Origin: Candidatus Gastranaerophilales bacterium
Lineage (GTDB): Bacteria; Cyanobacteriota; Vampirovibrionia; Gastranaerophilales; Gastranaerophilaceae
Assembly: GCA_947624685.1 (NCBI GenBank)
Contig: CANQLJ010000018.1
Coordinates: 1 to 34,346 of the forward strand
DNA: 34,346 nucleotides
Direction: 5' to 3'
How positions within the stretch are numbered: position 1 is the first letter of the stretch; each line of letters opens with the position of its first letter. A model generated the notes under the pieces. That model made no database searches, had not been told where the DNA came from, and worked only from the letters and a program-made list of their open reading frames with translations. This document shows positions 7,530-16,462 of this stretch, one piece after another. The translations under genes were made by a program, and so were the position numbers.

Positions 7530-9868
7530 ACCAAATCCACTATAACTACGCCCTCAGAACCTTCATCCATATTGCCGTAGCGAAATTTTGCAACATAGGG
7601 GGATGTTTCAAGATAATTTGCAATCGCTTTTTTTAAAGCGCCCGTACCTAGCCCATGGATTATTGTTATTTGATTTAAGCCTCTTAAATTTGCGCTATCG
7701 AGCTTTTTATCGACATAATCAATCGCTTCATCGGCTCTCATTCCTCTTACATCGAGCCGTGATAATAAATTATCTTCATAATCAAAATTAACGCTGACTT
7801 TTTTAAGATGATTTTGAACCTTTTTATCGGTATAAGCTAAATCATTTAGCTTTACTTTTGATTTTATGTTTCCGATTCGAACAGTGACAAACCCTTTTTT
7901 ATCAGGAAGACTATCTAAAATTACCACTTGATTTAATCTTTTAATTAAGACATTTTGCCCGATTTTAAGGTTATTTATATCGAGATTTTGATACTTTTGG
8001 CTCAATTCATCATCGTTTTTTGAAAACTCTTGTCTTATTGCGTTTTCGATTCGATTTAATCTGTTATAGCTTCGAAGAGCGATTTTGATTGTTTTTTCTT
8101 TTCTTATCTCATCAACCGTCTGTTTAATTTCATCTCTTGCGTTTTCAAGCTCAGATTGAAATTTCTTTTTAAAATTTTGCAGAGATTTTTTCTTTTGCTT
8201 GTTTAATTCTTCAAGTTTTTTATCGTATTCATCTTTAAATTTCTTTGCTTCATCGAGGGCTATTTGAGTGTCATTTTGTTTTTGGATTAAATTAAGATTG
8301 GTTTTTTCAATTTTATTTACGATTTTTAATTCCTCGCTCTGTTCGTTTTTATAGAGTTCTTTTGCTCTTTTGATTATATTTTCGTTTAATCCTATTGTTT
8401 TTGATATATCAATAGCGTTAGATGAGCCCGATAAACCGTAAATTAACTTATATTTAGGTTTTAGAGTAATATTATCAAATAGAACCGTCGCGTTTTCAAA
8501 ATAATTATCGACGAATTTAAGATTTTTTAATTCGCTAAGGTGTGTTGTAACTATACTTTGAATGTTTCTTTCTCTTAAATTTTCTAATATTGCCCAAGAA
8601 AGCTTGCTTGCTTCGTTTGGGTCGGTGCCTGAACCCAATTCATCAAGTAAAATTAAAGAATCCTCGTTTGCGCTATCTATAATATCGGATATATTTTTCA
8701 TATGAGCGCAAAAAGTTGATAAACCTAATTCCAAGTTTTGTTCCGTTGAAATGTCGCAAAAAATGTTTTTATATGGGTAAATATTAGCTCCCAACGCGGG
8801 AATATGCATAGCGGCTTTTGTCATTAAAACCATTAACCCGACGGTTTTTAGGCAGACTGTTTTTCCGCCCGTGTTAGAGCCTGTTATTAAAAGGCAATTA
8901 AAATCTTTTCCCAAAATAAAATCATTTTCAACTATATCAATTCCTTTATTTATAAGCAGAGGGTGGCGCATCGCTTGAATATCGATGATTTTATCGTTGT
9001 TTAATTGGGCGGAAGTTGAATGAGAAAATATTGAATATTTTGCTTTTGCAAAAATTATATCAAGCCTGGTGAGGATTTTTTGGTCTTTAATTAAATCATC
9101 TTTGATTAATCTGAATTTTTCGCTGAATTGAGCTAATATTCTTAAAATTTCATTTTGAATGTCCAGTTCGATTTTTCTTATTTTGTTATTTAAGGGAATG
9201 AGTTTATTCGGTTCTATAAAATAGGTTAAATTTGTGTTTGAAACGTCATGGACGATACCTTGGACTTTGTTTTTTGAACTTGCTTTAATTTGAAAAACAG
9301 GACGATTGTTTCTTGTGGTAACTATATTTTCTTGAAGATGACAAGAAAAATGAGAGTCATTTAAGAGGTTATTTATCTCATTTTTTAAAATTTCTTTATT
9401 ATCTTTTAAGCTCATATTAAGAGCCTTTAGTGTTGGCGTTACGTCGTCTTTTAAATTTAGCTCTTTATCAAAAGAGCTAAATATTTCATCTTCAAGCTCT
9501 TTATTCAAATAGAAATTATCGGCGATTTTATTTAAGTTTTGAGCGTAATCAAATTTTAAAATAAATGTTCTTATTTCTCTTGAAATTTTAAGTATTGTCG
9601 CTAAATTATGCAATTCAAAAGCATCAAAATTATGATTTTTAAAAATTTCTTTAATGTCTTTAATATCGACTAAAATCGGCTTTTGATTGGGGTTGTCATC
9701 AATTAATTTTTTTGCTTCATCAACAAGAGTCAATTCATATTCGATTTTTTTAATGTCATCAAATATATCTAAATTTCTGCATTTTTCTTTAGCTAAAGCG
9801 CTTGTTGAATAAGAGCTTAAGATATTTAATACTTTATCAAATTCGATTTGTTGGTGGTGTTTGTTCAT
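7526..9868 (-). CDS. mutS2: MutS2 family ATPase with C-terminal Smr domain
   Basis: 780-residue MutS2. Order of parts: MutS core helices (1-300); ABC-type ATPase with Walker A GSNTGGKTV (about 330-338), Walker B LILLDELGSGTDP (about 400-412) and VTTHLSELK; a long charged coiled coil (about 500-610); a KOW-like strand region (about 630-690); and an Smr nuclease domain with LDVRGMR (about 705) and HGLGTGAL (about 740). MutS2 does not do mismatch repair; known roles are suppression of recombination and rescue of collided ribosomes. The ATG has no Shine-Dalgarno at the right distance: only 8 bases (AAAAAATA) separate it from the T-run of the gpmI terminator, so expression must come from read-through or from a promoter inside gpmI or the hairpin. 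Confidence 0.95.
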   Translation of the reverse strand: MNKHHQQIEFDKVLNILSSYSTSALAKEKCRNLDIFDDIKKIEYELTLVDEAKKLIDDNPNQKPILVDIKDIKEIFKNHNFDAFELHNLATILKISREIRTFILKFDYAQNLNKIADNFYLNKELEDEIFSSFDKELNLKDDVTPTLKALNMSLKDNKEILKNEINNLLNDSHFSCHLQENIVTTRNNRPVFQIKASSKNKVQGIVHDVSNTNLTYFIEPNKLIPLNNKIRKIELDIQNEILRILAQFSEKFRLIKDDLIKDQKILTRLDIIFAKAKYSIFSHSTSAQLNNDKIIDIQAMRHPLLINKGIDIVENDFILGKDFNCLLITGSNTGGKTVCLKTVGLMVLMTKAAMHIPALGANIYPYKNIFCDISTEQNLELGLSTFCAHMKNISDIIDSANEDSLILLDELGSGTDPNEASKLSWAILENLRERNIQSIVTTHLSELKNLKFVDNYFENATVLFDNITLKPKYKLIYGLSGSSNAIDISKTIGLNENIIKRAKELYKNEQSEELKIVNKIEKTNLNLIQKQNDTQIALDEAKKFKDEYDKKLEELNKQKKKSLQNFKKKFQSELENARDEIKQTVDEIRKEKTIKIALRSYNRLNRIENAIRQEFSKNDDELSQKYQNLDINNLKIGQNVLIKRLNQVVILDSLPDKKGFVTVRIGNIKSKVKLNDLAYTDKKVQNHLKKVSVNFDYEDNLLSRLDVRGMRADEAIDYVDKKLDSANLRGLNQITIIHGLGTGALKKAIANYLETSPYVAKFRYGNMDEGSEGVVIVDLV

Positions 9869-9876
9869 ATTTTTTT

Positions 9877-9919
9877 AAAAAATATTCTTCCTCTCTTTTA
9901 AAAACGAGAGGAAGAATAT
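9877..9919 (-). terminator. Strong intrinsic terminator after gpmI, abutting mutS2
   Basis: On the minus strand ATATTCTTCCTCTC (9919-9906) pairs perfectly over 14 bp with GAGAGGAAGAATAT (9895-9882); the loop is 10 bases and TTTTT follows (9881-9877). The hairpin starts 11 bases after the gpmI stop and its T-run ends 8 bases before the mutS2 start. Confidence 0.88.
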
Positions 9920-9929
9920 CGTATATTCT

Positions 9930-11462
9930 CTATTTTACAAGCGGTTTTCCGCTCATTTCTTCGGGCTGATTTAATCCCAATATCTTTAATATGCTTGGTG
10001 CAATGTCGCATAATGCGCCATCTTTTTGACATAATTCAATATTATCGTTTGAAACAACAATAAAAGGCACCTTATTTGTCGTGTGCGCCGTTTGAGGAGC
10101 GTTTGTTTCTTTATTAAACATCCATTCGGCATTTCCATGATCGGCTGTGATAATGACTGTGACATCATTTTCAAGCGCTTTTTTTGTAATTTTCCCGACA
10201 CAATTATCAACCGCTTCACAAGCTTTAATTGCTGCATCCATTACACCTGTATGACCTACCATATCGGGGTTAGCGAAATTTACCAAAATAAAACCATAAT
10301 CATTATTATCAAGCGCTTTTAATACATTATCACATACTTCATAAGCGCTCATTTCGGGCTTAAGGTCATAGGTTGCAACTTTTGGAGAATTAACAAGCGC
10401 TCTTGTTTCAAGTTTACCTTCTTTTTCAACCCCGCCGTTAAAGAAAAATGTGATATGAGCGTATTTTTCGGTTTCGGCAGTTCTGAATTGCTTTATATTA
10501 TTGTTATCCAGTACATCTCCTAAGATATTGGTCAGCGTTTGGGGTTTGAACGCAACAGGAACTTCCATTGTTTCATCGTATTGCGTCATACAAACGTAAT
10601 AGAGGTTATTTATGACTTTTTTTCTTTCAAAACCCTTAAAATCACTATCTGTGAACGCTCTTGTAATTTCTCGGGCTCTATCCGGTCTGAAATTAAAAAA
10701 TATTATTGCGTCATTATCATCAATTCTATTGTTTTTATTATCTTTTATAACGCATGGTTCAACAAATTCATCCGTTATATTAATTTCATAGGATTTTTTA
10801 ATTGCTTCAATTGCACTATCGGCGCTGTTGCCTGTGCCTAATGTTAAACAATCATATGCCCTTTCAACCCTATCCCATCTTTTATCTCTATCCATTGCCC
10901 AATATCTGCCAATGATGGAAGCCATTTTATTTAGATTGTGGTTTTTAAGTTCAGCCTCAATTTCTGTTATATAGTTAATTGCTGATTTTGGAGCGGTGTC
11001 TCTTCCATCTAAAAACCCATGGATAAAAGCATTAACATCATTTTTTTGCATCAATTCGATTAGAGCTTTAATGTGCTTTAAAGAGCTATGTACGCCCCCG
11101 GGGGACAAAAGGCCATAGATATGAAGTTTAGAATTATTTTTTTTAACATGCTCAATTGCATTTAAAAATTCTTCGTTTTTAAAGAAGCTACCCTCATCTA
11201 TTGCTTTATTAATTCTTGTTAATTCTTGATAGACTATTCTTCCGGCACCGATGTTTAAATGTCCGACTTCGGAATTTCCCATTTGTCCTTCGGGCAAACC
11301 CACATATAACCCGTCAGCATGGATAGTTATATTTGGTCTTGTTTTTAAAAATTCATCATAGTTTGGAGTGTTTGCTTTATATATCGCATTTGATTCAGTG
11401 TCGCTTGAGACTCCCCAACCGTCCAATATACAAAGTAATACCCGTTTTTTAGTATTTGGCAT
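9930..11462 (-). CDS. gpmI: Cofactor-independent phosphoglycerate mutase
   Basis: 510-residue Mn2+-dependent enzyme of the alkaline phosphatase superfamily that interconverts 3- and 2-phosphoglycerate in glycolysis. Visible: CILDGWG (residues 11-17), the catalytic Ser64 in GQMGNSEVGHLNIGAG, HGFLDGRDTAP, IGRYWAMDRDKRWDR, NFRPDRAREITRA, and the C-terminal metal site IITADHGNAE with HTTNKVPF. I place the start at the ATG at 11462 because AAGGAAA lies eight bases upstream and the protein then begins MPNTKKRVLL as in the family; a TTG at 11489 gives nine more residues and is less likely. Followed by a strong terminator. Confidence 0.97.
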   Translation of the reverse strand: MPNTKKRVLLCILDGWGVSSDTESNAIYKANTPNYDEFLKTRPNITIHADGLYVGLPEGQMGNSEVGHLNIGAGRIVYQELTRINKAIDEGSFFKNEEFLNAIEHVKKNNSKLHIYGLLSPGGVHSSLKHIKALIELMQKNDVNAFIHGFLDGRDTAPKSAINYITEIEAELKNHNLNKMASIIGRYWAMDRDKRWDRVERAYDCLTLGTGNSADSAIEAIKKSYEINITDEFVEPCVIKDNKNNRIDDNDAIIFFNFRPDRAREITRAFTDSDFKGFERKKVINNLYYVCMTQYDETMEVPVAFKPQTLTNILGDVLDNNNIKQFRTAETEKYAHITFFFNGGVEKEGKLETRALVNSPKVATYDLKPEMSAYEVCDNVLKALDNNDYGFILVNFANPDMVGHTGVMDAAIKACEAVDNCVGKITKKALENDVTVIITADHGNAEWMFNKETNAPQTAHTTNKVPFIVVSNDNIELCQKDGALCDIAPSILKILGLNQPEEMSGKPLVK

Positions 11463-11567
11463 ATATTTTCCTTTTCTAAAATTTTTCAACGAGATAATTT
11501 TATCATAAAAATCAATGAAATGATTTTAGCCTAAAAAGCATAAAAATACTTTTAAAGAATTATTTAT

Positions 11568-11622
11568 CGGATAAACACCTTTGACTTCAGTAATATATTA
11601 AACTTTACTTTGGTGTTGTCCG
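11568..11622 (+). promoter_or_regulatory. Candidate MATE promoter flanked by inverted repeats
   Basis: TTGACT (11581-11586) and TTTACT (11604-11609) are 17 bases apart on the plus strand. Imperfect inverted arms, CGGATAAACACC (11568-11579) and GGTGTTGTCCG (11612-11622), bracket this promoter, with one bulged base. The arms could be operator half-sites or form a large hairpin in the leader of the divergent gpmI transcript. The remainder of 11463-11650 shows nothing clear. Confidence 0.4.
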
Positions 11623-11650
11623 AAAAAGATGTATGTGCTATTTATAATTT

Positions 11651-13000
11651 ATGGCAGTGAAAGATCTAACCGAAGGCAAACCCTTAAAATTAATACTGTT
11701 ATTTTCGTTTCCTATTTTTTTAGGAAATCTTTTTCAACAATTTTATAATTTAATAGACGCTTTAATTGTGGGAAGAATATTGGGTATAAGTGCTCTAGCT
11801 GCAGTTGGGGCGACTACTCCTTTAATATTTCTTGTAATCAGTTTTATTTTTGCTTCCACACAGGGTTTTAGCGTTGTAACGGCTCAAAAATTCGGCGCAA
11901 AAGATTATGATAGCGTCAGAAAATCAACGACTGCTTCTTTTATTCTTTCATTTTTTCTGACTGTTATTTTGACACTATTATCCGCCCCTTTTGCGTATAA
12001 AATGCTTTCTTTTTTAAATACGCCTCAAGATATTATAAACCTATCCTATGATTATCTGTTTATAATGTTTATAGGTATTTTTGCAACCGTATTTTATAAT
12101 GTTTCATCAAACATAATAAGGGCTCTGGGGGACAGCAAGACACCATTATATTTTCTTATTTTTGCTTCTTTTTTAAATATATTTTTAGATATTTTATTTA
12201 TTTTAAAATTTAACATGGGTATTAAAGGAGCAGGATATGCAACAGTTGTTGCGCAGGGGATTTCAACAATACTCTGTTTAAGTTTTATGTTTGTTAAATT
12301 CCCGATTTTGAGATTGAAAAAAAGTGACTGGTTCGTATCTTATAAATTTTTATATGAACATTTAAGAATCGGAATACCTATGGGGTTTCAGATGTCTGTT
12401 TTAACAATAGGTATAATTGCGCTTCAATATGTTCTAAACGGCTTTGGAACAAACGCAATTGCTGCGTATTCAACAGCCATGCGTGTTGATCAAACATTTT
12501 CTCAAGCGTATCTGGCGCTCGGTGCTACAATGGCGGTGTTCAGTGCACAAAATTTCGGCGCGAAAAAAATGCTAAGAATTAAGCAGGGTGCAAAAGCCGC
12601 TGTAATTATAGCGTTAATTGTAAGTATATTTGCAATAGTTGTTCTCGGGTTATATGCACGTCCGATTACCGCTTTGTTTATGACAAATCCAAACAAGGAA
12701 GTTTTGGATTTATCCGCATTATATCTGCATATTATAATGATATTTTTCTTTTTCTTGGGAGTGTTGCTGATATACAGAAATATCCTTCAGGGAATGGGAA
12801 GTGTTATTGCTCCTTTAGCTTCGGGAGTTGCCGAACTGATAGCAAGAACTGTTTGCGCATTTAGCTTGGGGCATTATTTCGGGTATTTGGGTGTGTGTTT
12901 TGCAACACCTATGGCATGGAGCGTTGCGGCAATTGTTTTATATGTTGGCTATAAGATAAATATAATTAAAAATATCTTAAAAAAGAAGAAAAATGCATAA
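11651..13000 (+). CDS. MATE family multidrug/sodium antiporter
   Basis: 449-residue polytopic inner-membrane exporter of the MATE (NorM/DinF/MepA-type) family, driven by Na+ or H+. The start MAVKDLTEGKPLKLILLFSF is typical of the MepA-like group, followed by FLGNLFQQFYNLIDALIVGR (first membrane helix) and ALAAVGATTPLI. About 12 membrane segments are seen in two six-helix halves, and ALGDSKTPLYF and LQGMGSVIAPL occupy equivalent positions in the two halves. No Shine-Dalgarno precedes the ATG, and a TATAAT lies two bases upstream of it, so the mode of initiation is unclear. The substrate cannot be told from sequence. It precedes nadB by 76 bases with no terminator seen between. Confidence 0.92.
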   Translation: MAVKDLTEGKPLKLILLFSFPIFLGNLFQQFYNLIDALIVGRILGISALAAVGATTPLIFLVISFIFASTQGFSVVTAQKFGAKDYDSVRKSTTASFILSFFLTVILTLLSAPFAYKMLSFLNTPQDIINLSYDYLFIMFIGIFATVFYNVSSNIIRALGDSKTPLYFLIFASFLNIFLDILFILKFNMGIKGAGYATVVAQGISTILCLSFMFVKFPILRLKKSDWFVSYKFLYEHLRIGIPMGFQMSVLTIGIIALQYVLNGFGTNAIAAYSTAMRVDQTFSQAYLALGATMAVFSAQNFGAKKMLRIKQGAKAAVIIALIVSIFAIVVLGLYARPITALFMTNPNKEVLDLSALYLHIIMIFFFFLGVLLIYRNILQGMGSVIAPLASGVAELIARTVCAFSLGHYFGYLGVCFATPMAWSVAAIVLYVGYKINIIKNILKKKKNA

Positions 13001-13076
13001 TTTAATGTAAAAAACTAATTTAGATTAAATTTGGTTTTTGTTTATAGTATTATATGAATATAAGGATAAAATTATA

Positions 13077-14705
13077 ATGAAATATTCTAAATATAATGTT
13101 TTAATAATAGGAAGCGGACTTGCGGGGTTGTTTTTGGCAAATAAATTAGCCACATCCGCTTTAAACCTTTCTGATGGCATAGCGTTAGTTACTAAAACCG
13201 AGCTTTTTTCGGGTTCAAGCTCTATTGCGCAAGGGGGAATTGTCTGTGTGGCGCCTGAAATTAATAAATCGGATTCAATAGAATCTCATATTAAAGACAC
13301 TCTTAAAGCAGGCTGCGGCATAAATAACTTAAACACCGTAAATTTTGTTTCAAGTCAATCGGCCGATGCAATTCAAGAATTGATAAGTTTTGGCGTTGAA
13401 TTCGACAGAAACAAAAGCGACAAAACTTATAATTTCACTCTCGAAGCGGCGCATTGCTGTCCTCGAATCCTCCATTGCAAAGGCGATTCAACAGGAAAAG
13501 AAATTGAAAAGACTCTTGTAGATCGTATCCAAAAACAAGATAACATTGATATTTATTCTGATTCTGTCGCACTTGAGCTTTTAGTCGATTCTAAAAACGT
13601 TTGTAAAGGTGTTGTCATCTTTAATAAAAACACAAATTCTTTTGAAGCTATCTATTCTTCAATAGTAGTAATTGCAACAGGGGGCATCGGACAAATTTAT
13701 AAAGCAACAACAAACCCTCTCACTTCCACAGGCGACGGCATAGCCCTTGCTTATCGCGCGGGAGCGCAAGTTGAAAATATGGAATTTGTTCAATTTCACC
13801 CAAGCGCACTATATGTAAAAGATAAAATTTCAATGCCCTTAGTATCCGAATCCGTTCGAGGAGAAGGAGCGAAGCTTGTTGATATAGAAGGTAATTATTT
13901 TGCAAAAAATTATCATAATTTAGCTGACCTTGCTCCAAGGGATGTTGTAGCTCGAGCTATTAAAACTCAAATGAGCCAAAATAACTTTGAATACGTTAAT
14001 TTAGACATTTCTCAAATCGGTATAGAAAAATTTAAGCAACGTTTTCCCACAATTTGTGCTCTTTGTAATGAAAATAACATTGATATTGATAATGGCTTAA
14101 TCCCTGTAATTCCTGCACAGCACTATTTTATGGGAGGAATTAAGGTTGATATAAATTCTTCAACCGACATAAAAAACCTCTACGCTCTTGGAGAATGCGC
14201 TTCAACCGGGCTCCACGGCGCAAATCGGCTTGCATCTAATTCACTTCTTGAATGTGTAGTTTTTGCAAGAAAACTAGCTAATGACATAATGAATATGAAC
14301 CTTGATGCGCCAAAGAAAAATGACTATAAAATCAAGGTTTCAATTGAAAAATATTTTGACATCGATTTAACAAATGAAAATATATCAGATATTAAACTAT
14401 TATTTAACAGACTCAAAAACGTAATGTCTGATAATGTTTCAATAATAAGAGAGCAAAAAGGCTTAAATAAAGCGCTTTTTGAGATTAATTCAATTGAAGA
14501 AAAGCTTAATGAAGTCGTTTGCCAATTTAATATTGATAAATTTGAGCTTCAAAATGCGCTTTTAGTTGCAAAATTAATTACATCCGCTGCGCTGAATCGC
14601 AAAAACTCCATTGGCGCACACTATAGATCAGATTACCCTGATGCTGAAATAATTGAAAACAAGGAACAAACAGCTAATGACACAAAAGACGAAATTTTGG
14701 CTTGA
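13077..14705 (+). CDS. nadB: L-aspartate oxidase
   Basis: 542-residue FAD enzyme that oxidises aspartate to iminoaspartate, the first step of de novo NAD synthesis; under anaerobic conditions fumarate serves as electron acceptor. Visible: FAD-binding GSGLAGLFLANKLA (residues about 12-25), SGSSSIAQGGIV (about 46-57), HCKGDSTGKEI, EFVQFHPSALY, SESVRGEGAKL, a LAPRDVVARAI active-site segment, and the C-terminal LGECASTGLHGANRLASNSLLE. The start is the ATG at 13077 with AAGGA ten bases upstream; a TTG at 13038 adds 13 residues and lacks a ribosome binding site. Overlaps nadC by 29 bases. The NadA partner is not in this window. Confidence 0.96.
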   Translation: MKYSKYNVLIIGSGLAGLFLANKLATSALNLSDGIALVTKTELFSGSSSIAQGGIVCVAPEINKSDSIESHIKDTLKAGCGINNLNTVNFVSSQSADAIQELISFGVEFDRNKSDKTYNFTLEAAHCCPRILHCKGDSTGKEIEKTLVDRIQKQDNIDIYSDSVALELLVDSKNVCKGVVIFNKNTNSFEAIYSSIVVIATGGIGQIYKATTNPLTSTGDGIALAYRAGAQVENMEFVQFHPSALYVKDKISMPLVSESVRGEGAKLVDIEGNYFAKNYHNLADLAPRDVVARAIKTQMSQNNFEYVNLDISQIGIEKFKQRFPTICALCNENNIDIDNGLIPVIPAQHYFMGGIKVDINSSTDIKNLYALGECASTGLHGANRLASNSLLECVVFARKLANDIMNMNLDAPKKNDYKIKVSIEKYFDIDLTNENISDIKLLFNRLKNVMSDNVSIIREQKGLNKALFEINSIEEKLNEVVCQFNIDKFELQNALLVAKLITSAALNRKNSIGAHYRSDYPDAEIIENKEQTANDTKDEILA

Positions 14706-15555
14706 TAATTTTTTAATTGATGATTATATTTTAAGCGCCCTTAGGGAAGATATGAACTTCGGTGACATCACAACCGATGCTATTTGCGCTGAATTAGAAC
14801 CCAATAAACTAATGAACTTTAACGTATCATTAAACACAAGGCAAGACGGCGTTTTAGCGGGTTGCGATGTATTTAAAAGAGTTTTTTGGCTTTTGGCTGG
14901 GGATTCAGTTAAAGTTGATTTTTATTTTTCAGATGGCGATGAAATAAAAAAAGGCGATGTAATAGCAAAAATCTTTGGAGACGGCAGATATATTTTAAAA
15001 GGCGAAAGGCTTGCTCTTAATTTTATTCAAAAAATGTCCGGAATCGCTACGACCACAAGAAAATATTACGATATAACTTCAAAATACGGCGTTAGAATCG
15101 TGGATACAAGAAAAAACACTCCAAACTTTAGGATTTTTGAAAAATATAGCGTAAAAGTGGGCGCAAACTATGTTCACCGCTATAATCTATCCGATTGTGT
15201 TATGTTAAAAGATAACCATATTGCGCTTTTAGGAACGATAACTAACGCCGTGAATGAAGTTAGAAAACATTTAAGTCACGCTCATAAAATTGAAGTCGAA
15301 TGTGATAATATTGAACAGGTTAAAGAAGCGCTTGAAAATAATGTTGATATAATAATGCTTGATAATATGACCATAGATGAGATGAAAAAATGCGTTTCTT
15401 TGATTAATAAAAAAGCAATTGTTGAAGCCTCCGGGTGTGTCACAATTGATAATTTAGAAGAAATATCAAAGACGGGAGTTGATGTAATATCAACAAGCGC
15501 CATTGTTACAAAAGCGCCGACTTTGGATTTAGGCTTTGATTACAGTTCAATGTAA
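14677..15555 (+). CDS. nadC: Nicotinate-nucleotide diphosphorylase (carboxylating)
   Basis: 292-residue quinolinate phosphoribosyltransferase: converts quinolinate and PRPP to nicotinate mononucleotide with loss of CO2. Visible: LREDMNFGDITTDA (about 17-30), the GERLALNFIQKMSGIATTT helix, IVDTRKNTPNFR (PRPP/quinolinate contacts), GANYVHRYNLSDCVMLKDNHI, and a C-terminal barrel with EVECDNIEQ, IMLDNM and VEASG. HRYNLSD matches the usual HRxGLxD signature with N in place of G. The start is the ATG at 14677 with AAGGA eleven bases upstream, inside nadB, which implies coupling. It ends four bases from the convergent epimerase stop and no terminator is visible. Confidence 0.96.
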   Translation: MTQKTKFWLDNFLIDDYILSALREDMNFGDITTDAICAELEPNKLMNFNVSLNTRQDGVLAGCDVFKRVFWLLAGDSVKVDFYFSDGDEIKKGDVIAKIFGDGRYILKGERLALNFIQKMSGIATTTRKYYDITSKYGVRIVDTRKNTPNFRIFEKYSVKVGANYVHRYNLSDCVMLKDNHIALLGTITNAVNEVRKHLSHAHKIEVECDNIEQVKEALENNVDIIMLDNMTIDEMKKCVSLINKKAIVEASGCVTIDNLEEISKTGVDVISTSAIVTKAPTLDLGFDYSSM

Positions 15556-15559
15556 TTTA

Positions 15560-16453
15560 TTATAATTCATTAAAATAGATTAGTTTAAAATATTTTATGG
15601 TTTCAATTATTCCCTCATGCGGCTTAAAATCATAGCTTAGGTTTAATCCTTGCGGGGTTTTTGGTGTGTAGTCGGGTTTTAAAATTTCGGGGTTTTCAAT
15701 TATAAGCTTTGAATTAGATTTTGTGAGCTTTTTAATTAAATTAACGACGTCCGATTTTAAATAAAGGTTTGGGCTTATTATATCGACGATTTTGTTTTCA
15801 CAATAGTTATCTGCCGCAATTACCATATTTTTTATGGCATCATCAACATATGTAAAATAATTGACACTATCGTGATTTAATATAATATCAGAAAAATTAA
15901 GTGCATTCATAATTGTTTTTGGGACGAATCTAACGTCGTCTTTAGACATATTTTTGCCATAGACACTATCTAATCTTAGAATTATTGCATCCAGCTTATT
16001 ATTTTCAATTAAATCTAAAATTAAATCTTCGCTAAATTTTAACATATCAAAATATTTGAATAATTCATAATTATGATTTTGATAATCGGTGTTTTTTGTT
16101 GTTGTAATAAGGCGGCTACCCAGGGTTTGAGCGAATTTTACAATGTTATTTAAAATATTTATTTGATTAAACATAAATTCATAAGCGTCTTTATGATATT
16201 TTTTTAAATCTCCAAAACCCGAAAAATGGTATATTTTATCAAACGCGACATCAAAAAGCCCTGTTATATCAGAATTTAAGTCAAATTCAATAAAATTAAA
16301 TCTGTCGTTTTTAAGTAATTTATATAGCGTTTGAATTGTTGAAGAAGAAAAATTATCCACTCCAAAAACCAAATTATTCTCGTCTTCAAGAAGATATTGC
16401 GCTAAATTCGATCCTAAAAACCCCGCGGCGCCCGTAATTAAAATCTTATTCAT
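15560..16453 (-). CDS. NAD-dependent sugar-nucleotide epimerase/dehydratase (extended SDR)
   Basis: 297-residue extended short-chain dehydrogenase/reductase. The Rossmann glycine motif is intact (ITGAAGFLGSNLA, residues 5-17), with GVDNF after the second strand and IYHFSGFGD where family members usually have a YHLAA-type motif. The fold matches UDP-glucuronate decarboxylase or GalE-like enzymes. The catalytic region reads YELFKYFDMLKFSED: the FDMLK segment aligns best by spacing with YxxxK and has Phe in place of Tyr, while a true YxxxK (YELFK) is five residues earlier. Activity is therefore uncertain. Ribosome binding site not visible; it begins nine bases after the TOPRIM gene, so probably co-transcribed. 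Substrate not assignable. Confidence 0.8.
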   Translation of the reverse strand: MNKILITGAAGFLGSNLAQYLLEDENNLVFGVDNFSSSTIQTLYKLLKNDRFNFIEFDLNSDITGLFDVAFDKIYHFSGFGDLKKYHKDAYEFMFNQINILNNIVKFAQTLGSRLITTTKNTDYQNHNYELFKYFDMLKFSEDLILDLIENNKLDAIILRLDSVYGKNMSKDDVRFVPKTIMNALNFSDIILNHDSVNYFTYVDDAIKNMVIAADNYCENKIVDIISPNLYLKSDVVNLIKKLTKSNSKLIIENPEILKPDYTPKTPQGLNLSYDFKPHEGIIETIKYFKLIYFNEL

Positions 16454-16462
16454 ATCTAAATT

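Noticed and set aside
7861-7890. TTCCGATTCGAAC stretch resembling a tRNA T-loop
   Set aside because: It lies inside mutS2 and no acceptor or anticodon stem can be formed around it.
9986-10237. Open frame on the minus strand inside gpmI
   Set aside because: Overlaps gpmI in another frame, and the product is low-complexity without motifs.
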